From positions 5,053,645 through 5,117,644 of the forward strand of contig NZ_CP016948.1 in NCBI RefSeq assembly GCF_001642805.2: DNA of 64,000 nt, written 5' to 3'. The position numbers and the translations under genes were made by a program. Shown piece after piece: positions 1 through 8,448 of the stretch. The notes below the pieces were generated by a model that saw nothing but the letters and a program-made list of their open reading frames with translations, was not told where the DNA came from and did not search any database. The stretch is from Serratia surfactantfaciens. Lineage in GTDB: Bacteria; Pseudomonadota; Gammaproteobacteria; Enterobacterales; Enterobacteriaceae. Each line of letters opens with the position of its first letter. Within the stretch, counting starts at the first letter, position 1.

Positions 1-599
1 TTCAGGAGAGCATCTACCCGGAATTCGTCAAACGCTTCGCCGAGCGCGCCAACCGTCTGCGCGTGGGTGATCCGCAAGATCCCAACACCCAGGTGGGGGC
101 GCTGATCAGCCCGCAGCACTGGGAAAAAGTCTCCGGCTATATCCGCCTCGGGGTGGAAGAAGGGGCGACCCTGCTGGCCGGCGGCCCGGACAAACCGGCT
201 GGTTTGAGCCACGGCAACTTCCTGCGCCCGACGGTGCTGGCGGATGTCGATAACCGGATGCGCGTGGCGCAGGAGGAGATCTTCGGGCCGGTGGCCTGCC
301 TGCTGCCGTTCAAGTCGGAAGAAGACGGCCTGCGCATGGCCAACGACGTGGAGTACGGCCTGGCGTCGTACATCTGGACGCAGGATGTGAGCAAGGTTCT
401 GCGCCTGGCCCGCGGCATCGAAGCCGGCATGGTTTTCGTCAACACCCAAAACGTGCGCGATCTGCGCCAACCGTTCGGCGGCGTGAAAGCCTCCGGCACC
501 GGCCGCGAAGGCGGCGAATACAGCTTCGAAGTGTTCGCCGAAATGAAGAACGTGTGCATTTCCATGGGCGACCACCCGATCCCGAAATGGGGCGTCTGA
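1..599 (+). CDS. hpaE: 5-carboxymethyl-2-hydroxymuconate semialdehyde dehydrogenase, C-terminal part
   Basis: The reading frame is open from base 3 to the TGA ending at 599, so only about the last 198 residues of an aldehyde dehydrogenase are present; the nucleophilic cysteine lies upstream of the window. Visible ALDH features are the EEIFGPV segment, the GLASYIWTQD segment and the C-terminal PFGGVKASGTGREGG block, followed by the MKNVCISMG ending typical of HpaE. The enzyme oxidises the ring-cleavage semialdehyde of homoprotocatechuate with NAD+ in the cytoplasm. It lies 37 bases before hpaD in a co-directional hpa cluster, which supports this assignment over a generic ALDH. Confidence 0.9.
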   Translation, partial: QESIYPEFVKRFAERANRLRVGDPQDPNTQVGALISPQHWEKVSGYIRLGVEEGATLLAGGPDKPAGLSHGNFLRPTVLADVDNRMRVAQEEIFGPVACLLPFKSEEDGLRMANDVEYGLASYIWTQDVSKVLRLARGIEAGMVFVNTQNVRDLRQPFGGVKASGTGREGGEYSFEVFAEMKNVCISMGDHPIPKWGV

Positions 600-636
600 G
601 CCTCAGACCACAATAATAACGAGAGAGATGAGAACA

Positions 637-1710
637 ATGACGACAAAACTGACCACTAATGCTGTCCCTGCTCCCGACGTCGTGCGCTGTGCCTACATGG
701 AAATTCAGGTCACGAACCTTAAAGCCGCACGCGAATTTTACGTCGATATCCTCGGCTTGGTCGTGACCGCCGAAGATGACAAAACCCTCTACCTGCGTTC
801 GATGGAGGAGTTCATTCACCATAACCTGGTGCTGCGCGAAGGGCCGGTGGCCGCCGTGGCGGCGTTTGCTTTCCGCGTGCGCACGCCGGAAGACGTCGAT
901 CGCGCCGAAGCGTATTTCAAGGCGCTTGGCTGCCGCACCGAGCGGCGGGTGAACGGGTTCGCCAAAGGCATCGGCGATGCGGTGCGGGTAGAAGATCCGC
1001 TCGGTTTCCCGTACGAATTTTTCTACGACGTGCAGCACGTCGAGCGTCTGGCCTGGCGTTACGATCTGTATACGCCGGGCGCGCTGGTGCGCCTCGATCA
1101 CTTTAACCAAATCACCCCAGACGTGCCGCGCGCCGTGGAATATATCCAGGGGCTGGGCTTCCGCGTAACGGAAGACATCCGCGATGAAGACGGCGTGGTT
1201 TACGCCGCCTGGATGCGCCGCAAGGCGACGGTGCACGATACCGCGATGACCGGCGGCGCCGGGCCGCGCATGCACCACATCGCCTTCGCCACCCATGAAA
1301 AACACAACATTTTGGCCATCTGCGACAAACTCGGCGCACTGCGCAAATCCGATTTGATCGAACGCGGCCCTGGCCGTCACGGCGTCTCCAACGCGTTCTA
1401 TCTCTACCTGCGCGATCCCGATGGCCACCGCGTGGAAATCTACACGCAGGATTACTACACCGGCGATCCGGACAACCCGACCGTGACCTGGGACGTGCAT
1501 GACAACCAGCGCCGCGACTGGTGGGGCAATCCGGTGGTGCCGAGCTGGTACACCGAAGGATCGCTGGTGCTGGATCTCGATGGGCAGCCGCAGCCGGTCA
1601 TCGAACGCAGCGCGCCCAGCGAAATGGCTGTCACCATCGGCGCAGACGGTTTTTCCTATACCCGCGAGGGCGATACGGAAAAAGGTTTCAAACTTGGCAA
1701 TACGCTGTAA
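637..1710 (+). CDS. hpaD: Homoprotocatechuate 2,3-dioxygenase, VOC (type I extradiol) family
   Basis: Cleaves the ring of 3,4-dihydroxyphenylacetate next to the diol. The protein has 357 residues and resembles the Brevibacterium/Arthrobacter HPCD, a two-module vicinal-oxygen-chelate enzyme. Counting from the ATG at 637, the metal ligands fall at His155 (RLDHFNQ), His214 (RMHHIAF) and Glu267 (RVEIY), and the second-sphere residues Asn157, His200 and Tyr257 are also present, the same numbering as the Brevibacterium enzyme. This start sits 9 bases after GAGAGAG; the in-frame ATG at 628 touches that sequence and is less likely. The E. coli HpaD is an unrelated LigB-type protein, so this is a non-orthologous enzyme in an otherwise standard operon. 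Confidence 0.93.
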   Translation: MTTKLTTNAVPAPDVVRCAYMEIQVTNLKAAREFYVDILGLVVTAEDDKTLYLRSMEEFIHHNLVLREGPVAAVAAFAFRVRTPEDVDRAEAYFKALGCRTERRVNGFAKGIGDAVRVEDPLGFPYEFFYDVQHVERLAWRYDLYTPGALVRLDHFNQITPDVPRAVEYIQGLGFRVTEDIRDEDGVVYAAWMRRKATVHDTAMTGGAGPRMHHIAFATHEKHNILAICDKLGALRKSDLIERGPGRHGVSNAFYLYLRDPDGHRVEIYTQDYYTGDPDNPTVTWDVHDNQRRDWWGNPVVPSWYTEGSLVLDLDGQPQPVIERSAPSEMAVTIGADGFSYTREGDTEKGFKLGNTL

Positions 1711-1760
1711 ATGCCGTTGCGCGGGCCTGGCCCGCGCATATTCGCCGTCTGGAGAACGCT

Positions 1761-2147
1761 ATGCCCCATTTTTACGCTGAATGTACCGACAACATCCGCC
1801 GCGAGGCGGATTTGCCGACTCTGTTCGCCAAGGTCAACGAAGCGCTGGCGGCGACCGGCATCTTCCCGTTGGCCGGCGTGCGCAGCCGCGCCATCTGGCT
1901 CGACACCTGGCAGATGGCCGACGGCAAGCAGGATTACGCCTTCGTGCACATGACGCTGAAGATCGGCCACGGCCGCAGTCTGGAAAGCCGGCAACAGGTG
2001 GGTGAGATGCTGTTTGCTCTGATCAAGGAACACTTCGCCGCGCTGATGGCGCAGCGTTACCTGGCGCTCTCTTTCACTATGGAAGAGCTGGATCCGGTAC
2101 TGAATTACAAACAGAACAATGTCCACGCGCTGTTCAACAAAGCGTGA
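1761..2147 (+). CDS. hpaF: 5-carboxymethyl-2-hydroxymuconate delta-isomerase
   Basis: Small enzyme of 128 residues in the tautomerase-like CHMI family; it isomerises 5-carboxymethyl-2-hydroxymuconate after HpaE. The protein begins MPHFYAEC, giving the N-terminal proline after Met that acts as catalytic base in this family. The ATG at 1761 follows TGGAG with good spacing; an upstream extension of the frame into hpaD is not needed. It lies 50 bases after hpaD and 14 bases before hpaH, as expected for one transcript. Confidence 0.92.
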   Translation: MPHFYAECTDNIRREADLPTLFAKVNEALAATGIFPLAGVRSRAIWLDTWQMADGKQDYAFVHMTLKIGHGRSLESRQQVGEMLFALIKEHFAALMAQRYLALSFTMEELDPVLNYKQNNVHALFNKA

Positions 2148-2161
2148 ATAAGGGGTCGTAA

Positions 2162-2965
2162 ATGCTGGATAAAGAGCAGGTTAACCGCGCCGTGCAGCGT
2201 CTGCATCAGGCGGAAAAGAGCCGTGAGCAGATCCGCGCGCTGTCGCTCGATCATCCCGAGATCACCATCGAAGACGCTTACGCCATTCAGCGGCAGTGGG
2301 TGGAGTTGAAGATCGCCGAAGGGCGCACGCTCAAAGGCCACAAGATCGGCCTGACCTCGCGCGCCATGCAGGTGAGCTCGCAGATCACCGAACCGGATTA
2401 CGGCGCGCTGCTGGACGACATGTTCTTCAACGACGGCAGCGACATTCCGATCGATCGCTTTATCGTGCCGCGGGTGGAGGTGGAGCTGGCGTTCATACTG
2501 GCCAAGCCGCTGCGCGGGCCGAACTGTACGCTGTTCGACGTCTACAACGCCACCGATTACATCATTCCGGCGCTGGAGATTATCGACGCGCGCAGCCATA
2601 ACGTCGATCCCGAGACTCAGCGGCCGCGCAAGGTGTTCGACACCATCTCCGACAACGCCGCCAACGCCGGGGTGGTGATGGGCGGGCGGCCGATCAAGCC
2701 GGATGCGCTGGATCTGCGCTGGATCTCTGCGCTGCTGTACCGCAACGGCGTGATTGAAGAGTCCGGCGTGGCGGCGGCGGTGCTCAACCACCCGGCCAAC
2801 GGCGTGGCCTGGCTGGCCAACAAGCTGGCGCCGTATGAGGTGGAGCTGGAAGCAGGGCAGGTGATCCTCGGTGGCTCCTTCACCCGGCCGGTGCCGGCGC
2901 GGCGCGGCGATACCTTCCACGTCGACTACGGCTCGATGGGCTGCATCAGCTGCCGCTTCGTCTAA
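2162..2965 (+). CDS. hpaH: 2-oxo-hept-4-ene-1,7-dioate hydratase
   Basis: A 267-residue member of the hydratase/decarboxylase (FAH-like fold) family. It adds water to 2-oxohept-4-ene-1,7-dioate to give 4-hydroxy-2-oxoheptanedioate, the HpaI substrate. Recognisable segments are [12 protein letters not shown] near residue 60, the acidic metal-site region VEVELAF near 105 and the C-terminal [14 protein letters not shown]. The E. coli and Klebsiella HpaH have the same length. Position between hpaF and hpaI separates it from the paralogous MhpD. Confidence 0.93.
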   Translation: MLDKEQVNRAVQRLHQAEKSREQIRALSLDHPEITIEDAYAIQRQWVELKIAEGRTLKGHKIGLTSRAMQVSSQITEPDYGALLDDMFFNDGSDIPIDRFIVPRVEVELAFILAKPLRGPNCTLFDVYNATDYIIPALEIIDARSHNVDPETQRPRKVFDTISDNAANAGVVMGGRPIKPDALDLRWISALLYRNGVIEESGVAAAVLNHPANGVAWLANKLAPYEVELEAGQVILGGSFTRPVPARRGDTFHVDYGSMGCISCRFV

Positions 2966-3042
2966 TAAGCAGGCTCGGCGAACCGGGCCGCACTAAACCG
3001 GGCGGGGGCCATGCGCCGCGCCCGCTTGTCAGGGAGAATGCG

Positions 3043-3837
3043 ATGTTAACCAACCACTTCAAACGTGCGCTGCAGGAAAAACGCCCGCAGATCGGGCTGT
3101 GGCTCGGGCTGTGCAGCAGCTACAGCGCCGAGCTGCTGGCCGGCGCCGGTTTCGACTGGCTGCTGATCGACGGCGAACATGCGCCCAACAACGTGCAAAC
3201 GGTGCTGGGGCAGCTGCAGGCGGTCGCGCCTTACCCCAGCCAGCCGGTGGTGCGTCCGCCGTGGAACGACGCGGTGATCATCAAGCAGCTGCTGGACGTC
3301 GGCGCGCAAACCTTGCTTATCCCGATGATTCAAAACGCCGAACAGGCGCGTGACGCGGTGCGCGCGACGCGCTATCCACCGCACGGGGTGCGCGGCGTCG
3401 GCAGCGCCCTGGCGCGCGCTTCACGCTGGAACCGGGTGCCCGATTACCTGCAGCAGGCCGACGAGCAGATGTGCGTGCTGGTGCAGATTGAAACCCGCGA
3501 AGCGGTGAAAAACCTCGACGCCATTTTACAGGTGGAAGGGGTGGACGGCGTGTTTATCGGCCCGGCGGATCTCAGCGCCGACATGGGCTTCGCCGGCAAC
3601 CCGCAGCACCCGGAGGTGCAGCGCACCATCGACGACGCCATCGCGCGCATCCGCGCCGCCGGCAAGGCGCCGGGCATTCTGATGGCCAACAAGGCGCTGG
3701 CGCAGCGCTATCTGGAAGCCGGCGCGCTGTTCGTCGCGGTAGGGGTGGACACCACCCTGCTGGCGCGGGCGGCGGAAGCCCTGGCGGACGAGTTCAAGCA
3801 GGGCGGGGCGTCAGCACCTTCATCGGGAGTCTACTGA
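3043..3837 (+). CDS. hpaI: 4-hydroxy-2-oxoheptanedioate aldolase
   Basis: Class II (metal-dependent) aldolase of the HpcH/HpaI family, 264 residues. It splits 4-hydroxy-2-oxoheptanedioate into pyruvate and succinate semialdehyde, the last pathway step. Seen in the protein: the [10 protein letters not shown] start region, [12 protein letters not shown] near residue 42 with the catalytic histidine, [10 protein letters not shown] near 150 carrying the metal-binding Glu, and [10 protein letters not shown] with the metal-binding Asp. The gene begins at an ATG 8 bases after AGGGAGA. hpaX follows after only 3 bases. Confidence 0.94.
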   Translation: MLTNHFKRALQEKRPQIGLWLGLCSSYSAELLAGAGFDWLLIDGEHAPNNVQTVLGQLQAVAPYPSQPVVRPPWNDAVIIKQLLDVGAQTLLIPMIQNAEQARDAVRATRYPPHGVRGVGSALARASRWNRVPDYLQQADEQMCVLVQIETREAVKNLDAILQVEGVDGVFIGPADLSADMGFAGNPQHPEVQRTIDDAIARIRAAGKAPGILMANKALAQRYLEAGALFVAVGVDTTLLARAAEALADEFKQGGASAPSSGVY

Positions 3838-3840
3838 ACC

Positions 3841-5211
3841 ATGAACCACGTCGATTCGCTGCAGCCGGCCAACCCGGCGCAGCAACATAAAGCGTTAACC
3901 GCCGCCGAGCAATCGGTGATTAAAAAGTTGTTTCGGCGCCTGATCATTTTCCTGTTCGTGCTGTTTGTTTTCTCTTTCCTCGACCGCATCAACATCGGCT
4001 TCGCCGGGTTGACGATGGGCAAAGATCTCGGCCTCAGCTCGACCATGTTCGGGCTGGCGGCGACGTTGTTCTATGTCACCTACGTGATCTTCGGCATTCC
4101 CAGCAACATGATGCTGAGCCGGGTCGGCGCGCGGCGCTGGATCGCCACCATCATGGTGCTGTGGGGCATCGCCTCCACCTGCACCATGTTCGCCACCGGG
4201 CCCACCAGCCTGTACGTGCTGCGCATGATCGTCGGCATCACCGAGGCCGGCTTCCTGCCGGGCATTCTGGTGTACCTCACCTACTGGTTCCCGGCGTTCT
4301 ACCGCGCCCGCGCCAACGCCTTGTTCATGATCGCCATGCCGGTGACCATGGCGATCGGCTCGCTGGTCTCCGGCTATATTCTGGCGCTGGACGGGGTGAT
4401 GAACCTGAAGGGCTGGCAGTGGCTGTTCCTGCTGGAAGGCATTCCGTCGGTGCTGCTGGGCGTGGTGGTGTGGTTCTATCTCGACGATACGCCGGCCAAG
4501 GCCAAGTGGCTGAGCGACGAGGAGAAAGCCAGCCTGAAGGCGATGATGGAGGCCGACAAGCTGCAGCTGGTGCAACCCAACGGGCCGAGCAGCCACCGCG
4601 CGCTGCAGCAGCGCAGCCTGTGGCGCGAGATCTGCACGCCGATCGTGCTGATGTACACGCTGGCCTATTTCTGCCTGACCAACACCCTGAGCGCGATCAA
4701 TATCTGGACGCCGCAGATCCTGCAGAGCTTTAACCAGGGCAGCAGCAACGTGACGATCGGCATCCTGGCGGCGATCCCGCAGATCTGCACCATCGCCGGC
4801 ATGGTGTGGTGGAGCAAACGATCCGATCGGCTGCAGGAGCGCAAGCATCACACCGCGCTGCCGTACCTGTTCGCCGCCGCCGGCTGGCTATTGGCGTCGG
4901 CCACCGATCACAGCCTGATCCAACTGCTGGGGATCGTGATGGCCTCGGTCGGCTCCTTCACCGCCATGGCGATCTTCTGGACCACGCCGGATCAGTCGAT
5001 CAGCCTGGAAGCTCGGGCGGTGGGGATCGCCGTGATCAACGCCACCGGCAACATCGGATCGGCGCTCAGCCCGCTGTTGATCGGCTGGTTCAAGGACATG
5101 ACCGGCAGCTTTAACTCCGGGCTGTATTTCGTCTCGGCGCTGTTGATCGTCGGCGCCGTGTTGGTGTGGCGCATCCCGATGAAGGATTCGCGCCCGAGAG
5201 CGACGCCTTGA
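3841..5211 (+). CDS. hpaX: 4-hydroxyphenylacetate permease (MFS, anion:cation symporter family)
   Basis: A 456-residue inner-membrane protein with about 12 hydrophobic segments. The N-terminal segment carries FLDRINIGFAGL, a signature of the ACS family of MFS symporters that import organic anions with protons, and the central loop (around residues 225-260) is hydrophilic. Its position directly after hpaI and before hpaA matches hpaX in E. coli W. Substrate is therefore inferred to be 4-hydroxyphenylacetate and possibly related aromatics. Confidence 0.9.
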   Translation: MNHVDSLQPANPAQQHKALTAAEQSVIKKLFRRLIIFLFVLFVFSFLDRINIGFAGLTMGKDLGLSSTMFGLAATLFYVTYVIFGIPSNMMLSRVGARRWIATIMVLWGIASTCTMFATGPTSLYVLRMIVGITEAGFLPGILVYLTYWFPAFYRARANALFMIAMPVTMAIGSLVSGYILALDGVMNLKGWQWLFLLEGIPSVLLGVVVWFYLDDTPAKAKWLSDEEKASLKAMMEADKLQLVQPNGPSSHRALQQRSLWREICTPIVLMYTLAYFCLTNTLSAINIWTPQILQSFNQGSSNVTIGILAAIPQICTIAGMVWWSKRSDRLQERKHHTALPYLFAAAGWLLASATDHSLIQLLGIVMASVGSFTAMAIFWTTPDQSISLEARAVGIAVINATGNIGSALSPLLIGWFKDMTGSFNSGLYFVSALLIVGAVLVWRIPMKDSRPRATP

Positions 5212-5245
5212 TGCGCAGATAGGCAGGATTGCAGGAGGTCATGAG

Positions 5246-6142
5246 GTGCGGAAAAGTACCGGCTTTATCGCCAACATCGATATTTGCAAAGAGTATGACG
5301 CGCGCTACGCCGCCGACGAGGTGCATTACGAAACCTTCGCCGGGCTGGCGGCGTTCTTCGGCCGCGACATGCAGGTGCATTGGCACGACTGCTTTTTCCA
5401 GGTGCATTTCCTGGAGACCGGCAAGATAGAGCTGCAGCTCGACGATCAGCACTATTCGGTGCAGGCGCCGCTGTTCATTCTCACGCCGCCGTCGGTGCCG
5501 CATGCGTTCTTCACCGAACCGGACAGCGACGGCCACGTGCTGACGGTGCGCCAGGAGCTGATTTGGCCGCTGCTGGAGCGCCTCTATCCCGGCAGCAATC
5601 TGGCGTTGGACATGCCTGGCATCTGCCTGTCGCTGGCCGACGCGCCGCAGGAGCTGACGGCGCTCAGCCACTATTGGGCGCTGATCCGCCGCGAGTTCGC
5701 GCAGAACCTGGCCGGGCGCGAACAGACGCTGGCGCTGCTGGCGCAGGCGGTGTTCACACTGCTGCTGCGCAACACCGCGCTGGAAGACAGCGCCAACAGC
5801 GGCGTGCGCGGGGAATTGCAACTATTTCAACGATTTAACAAGATGGTGGACGAGCGTTTCCGCGAGCACCTGCCGGTGCCGGAGTATGCGCAGGCGCTGG
5901 GGGTGACCGAATCGCGGCTCAACGACCTATGCCGGCGCTTCGCCAATCGGCCGCCCAAGCGGCTGATCTTCGATCGGCTGCTGCGCGAGGCCAAGCGCAT
6001 GCTGCTGTTCAGCGCCTGCACGGTGCATGAAACCGCCTACAGCCTCGGCTTCAAGGATCCGGCCTATTTCGCCCGGTTTTTCAATCGGCTGGAAGGCTGT
6101 TCCCCTTCGACCTACCGCGCGGCGCAGCACGCCCTTTCGTAA
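5246..6142 (+). CDS. hpaA: AraC-family activator of hpaBC
   Basis: Starts with GTG at 5246, 6 bases after GCAGGAGGT; 298 residues. The N-terminal half is a cupin-like sensor (AFFGRDMQVHWHDCFFQVH), and the last about 100 residues form the double helix-turn-helix of AraC proteins, including VPEYAQALGVTESRLNDLC and the second-helix region AYSLGFKDPAYFARFF. In E. coli W, HpaA activates hpaBC in response to 4-hydroxyphenylacetate. The gene stands between hpaX and hpaB, as in that strain. Confidence 0.92.
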   Translation: MRKSTGFIANIDICKEYDARYAADEVHYETFAGLAAFFGRDMQVHWHDCFFQVHFLETGKIELQLDDQHYSVQAPLFILTPPSVPHAFFTEPDSDGHVLTVRQELIWPLLERLYPGSNLALDMPGICLSLADAPQELTALSHYWALIRREFAQNLAGREQTLALLAQAVFTLLLRNTALEDSANSGVRGELQLFQRFNKMVDERFREHLPVPEYAQALGVTESRLNDLCRRFANRPPKRLIFDRLLREAKRMLLFSACTVHETAYSLGFKDPAYFARFFNRLEGCSPSTYRAAQHALS

Positions 6143-6151
6143 CCGCGATCA

Positions 6152-6177
6152 CAGTTTGCCGCGAAAGCGGCAAACTG
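6152..6177 (+). terminator. Hairpin after hpaA
   Basis: Perfect 11-bp stem (CAGTTTGCCGC paired with GCGGCAAACTG) with a GAAA tetraloop, 9 bases after the hpaA stop. No T-run follows, so it may be a Rho-assisted terminator or a processing/stability hairpin that separates hpaA from hpaBC, which probably has its own HpaA-dependent promoter in the AT-rich stretch 6235-6275. Confidence 0.55.
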
Positions 6178-6320
6178 ACCTGAAAAGTACCGGCGATTGC
6201 CGCAAAAGTCTCTTCTCGAAACCGGCTTTGGCAGCTTCAATTAAGCAACCAAAAGAAAACATTATTTTAACAAATGGCCAGCTCCACGGCCTGAAAAATG
6301 CCGATGACGAGGAAGACCCG

Positions 6321-7883
6321 ATGAAACCAGAAGACTTTCGTGCCGACAGCAAACGCCCGTTCACCGGCGCCGAATACCTGAAAAGTTTGCAGGACAGCCG
6401 CGAAATCTACATTTACGGCGAGCGCGTGAAAGACGTCACTACGCACCCTGCGTTCCGCAACGCCGCGGCGTCTGTCGGCCAGCTGTACGACGCGTTGCAC
6501 GATCCGGCCAGCCAGGATCGCCTGTGCTGGAACACCGACACCGGCAACGGCGGTTACACCCACAAATTCTTCCGCTATGCCCGCAGCCCGGAAGAGATGC
6601 GCCAACAGCGCGACGCCATCGCCGACTGGTCGCGCCAAAGCTATGGCTGGATGGGGCGCACGCCGGACTACAAGGCGGCCTTCGGCTGCGCGCTGGGCGC
6701 TTATCCGGAGTTCTACGGCCAGTTCGCCGACAACGCGCGCCACTGGTACAAACGCATTCAGGAAACCGGGCTCTATTTCAACCACGCCATCGTCAACCCG
6801 CCGATCGACCGCCATAAGCCGGTCAACGAGGTGAAAGATGTCTACATTCAGGTGGAGAAAGAGACCGACGCCGGCATCATCGTCAGCGGCGCCAAAGTGG
6901 TGGCCACCAACTCGGCGTTGACCCACTACAACTTCATCGGCTTCGGTTCGGCGCAGGTGATGGGCGATAACCCGGACTTCGCGCTGATGTTCGTGGCGCC
7001 GATGGACGCCGAAGGGGTGAAGCTGATTTCGCGCGCCTCCTACGAGCTGGTGGCTGGCGCCACCGGATCGCCGTTCGACTACCCGCTCACCAGCCGCTTT
7101 GACGAGAACGACGCGATCCTGATCATGGATCATGTGTTGATCCCGTGGGAAAACGTGCTGATCTACCGCGATTTTGACCGCTGCCGCCGCTGGAGCACCC
7201 AGGGCGGTTTCGCCCGGCTGTTCCCGCTGCAGGCCTGCGTGCGCCTGGCGGTGAAGATGGATTTCATCACCGCGCTGCTGCAAAAGAGCCTCTCGTGCAC
7301 CGGCGTGCTGGAGTTCCGCGGCGTGCAGGCCGATCTGGGCGAAGTAGTGGCCTGGCGTAACCTGTTCTGGTCGCTGAGCGACGCGATGTGCGCCGAAGCC
7401 ACTAAATGGGAAAACGGCGCCTACCTGCCTGATTCCGCCGCGCTGCAAACCTACCGGGTGATGGCGCCGATGGCCTACACCAAGGTGAAACACATCATCG
7501 AGAAGAACGTCACCAGCGGCCTGATCTACTTGCCGTCCAGCGTGCGCGACATGAACAATCCGGAGATCGACAAGTACCTGGCGCGCTACGTGCGCGGATC
7601 GGACGGCATGGATCATGTCGAGCGCATCAAGATCCTCAAGCTGATGTGGGATGCGATCGGCAGCGAATTCGGCGGCCGTCACGAGCTGTATGAGATCAAC
7701 TACGCCGGCAGCCAAGATGAGATCCGCCTGCAGTGCCTGCGCCACGCGCAGGGATCCGGCAACATGGATCGCATGATGCAGATGGTCGACAAATGCCTGG
7801 CCGATTACGATCAGCACGGCTGGAAGGTGCCGCACCTGCGGAACAATGACGATATTAATCAGTTGGATAATCTGCTGAAGTAA
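6321..7883 (+). CDS. hpaB: 4-hydroxyphenylacetate 3-monooxygenase, oxygenase component
   Basis: FADH2-dependent hydroxylase of 520 residues that converts 4-hydroxyphenylacetate to homoprotocatechuate, using reduced flavin from HpaC. Start ATG 6321 follows GAGGAAG; the frame is open further upstream but the protein N-terminus MKPEDFRADSKRPF matches the family. Typical segments include the flavin/substrate region around VPWENVLIYRD (near residue 275) and the C-terminal GSGNMDRMMQMVDKCL. The enzyme is cytosolic and usually a homotetramer. Confidence 0.96.
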   Translation: MKPEDFRADSKRPFTGAEYLKSLQDSREIYIYGERVKDVTTHPAFRNAAASVGQLYDALHDPASQDRLCWNTDTGNGGYTHKFFRYARSPEEMRQQRDAIADWSRQSYGWMGRTPDYKAAFGCALGAYPEFYGQFADNARHWYKRIQETGLYFNHAIVNPPIDRHKPVNEVKDVYIQVEKETDAGIIVSGAKVVATNSALTHYNFIGFGSAQVMGDNPDFALMFVAPMDAEGVKLISRASYELVAGATGSPFDYPLTSRFDENDAILIMDHVLIPWENVLIYRDFDRCRRWSTQGGFARLFPLQACVRLAVKMDFITALLQKSLSCTGVLEFRGVQADLGEVVAWRNLFWSLSDAMCAEATKWENGAYLPDSAALQTYRVMAPMAYTKVKHIIEKNVTSGLIYLPSSVRDMNNPEIDKYLARYVRGSDGMDHVERIKILKLMWDAIGSEFGGRHELYEINYAGSQDEIRLQCLRHAQGSGNMDRMMQMVDKCLADYDQHGWKVPHLRNNDDINQLDNLLK

Positions 7884-7899
7884 TTCAGGAGGAGGTTGT

Positions 7900-8415
7900 A
7901 TGTCTCAGGAAAATGAACAGCGGTTGCGCTTTCGCGATGCCATGGCCAGCCTGTCGGCGGCGGTGAATATCGTCACTACCGATGGCCCGGCGGGGCGCTG
8001 CGGCATCACCGCCACGGCGGTGTGCTCGGTAACCGATACGCCGCCGACGCTGCTGGTGTGCATCAATCGCAACAGCGCGATGAACCCGGTGTTTCAGGAA
8101 AACGGCAGGCTGTGCGTCAACGTGCTCAACCACGAGCAGGAGCTGATGGCGCGCCACTTCGCCGGCATGACCGGCGTCAGCATGGAGGAGCGTTTCCGGC
8201 TGGAAGAGTGGCAGCTTGGCGCGCTGGGGCAGCCGGTGCTGCGCAATACCCTGGCCAGCCTGGAAGGGGAGATCGAACAGATCCAGAGCATCGGCACCCA
8301 CCAGATGTACCTGGTGCAGATCAAGCAGATCGCGCTGAGCGAAGCCGGCAACGGTCTGATCTACTTCAAGCGCAACTTCCATTCGGTGATCCACCAGATG
8401 GCGGTGCCGGCCTGA
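7900..8415 (+). CDS. hpaC: 4-hydroxyphenylacetate 3-monooxygenase, flavin reductase component
   Basis: A 171-residue NAD(P)H:flavin oxidoreductase of the flavin_reduct (HpaC) family that supplies FADH2 to HpaB. The N-terminal part has FRDAMASLSAAVNIVTTDG and GRCGITATAVCSVTDTPPT, the flavin-binding core of the family. It begins 16 bases after hpaB with a strong AGGAGG site, so the two subunits are surely co-translated. It ends the hpa cluster and is convergent with ampH. Confidence 0.95.
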   Translation: MSQENEQRLRFRDAMASLSAAVNIVTTDGPAGRCGITATAVCSVTDTPPTLLVCINRNSAMNPVFQENGRLCVNVLNHEQELMARHFAGMTGVSMEERFRLEEWQLGALGQPVLRNTLASLEGEIEQIQSIGTHQMYLVQIKQIALSEAGNGLIYFKRNFHSVIHQMAVPA

Positions 8416-8421
8416 GGCGTT

Positions 8422-8443
8422 GGGGCGCAGCAGCCTGCGCCCC
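8422..8443. terminator. Bidirectional hairpin between hpaC and ampH
   Basis: Perfect 9-bp stem (GGGGCGCAG/CTGCGCCCC) with a 4-base loop in the 33-base gap between two convergent stop codons. It lacks a clear T-run, but position and symmetry fit a terminator shared by both genes. Confidence 0.6.
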
Positions 8444-8448
8444 GCGTT

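Noticed and set aside
5250..6194. Exact 13-base repeat GAAAAGTACCGGC inside hpaA and again after it
   Set aside because: Exact 13-mers are expected many times by chance in 64 kb, and the two sites share no extended similarity or symmetry.
6267..7835. Very long minus-strand open frame (522 codons) opposite hpaB, and many similar antisense frames elsewhere
   Set aside because: They mirror GC-rich codon bias of the true genes, are rich in His, Gln, Arg and Ala, have no ribosome sites and resemble no family.
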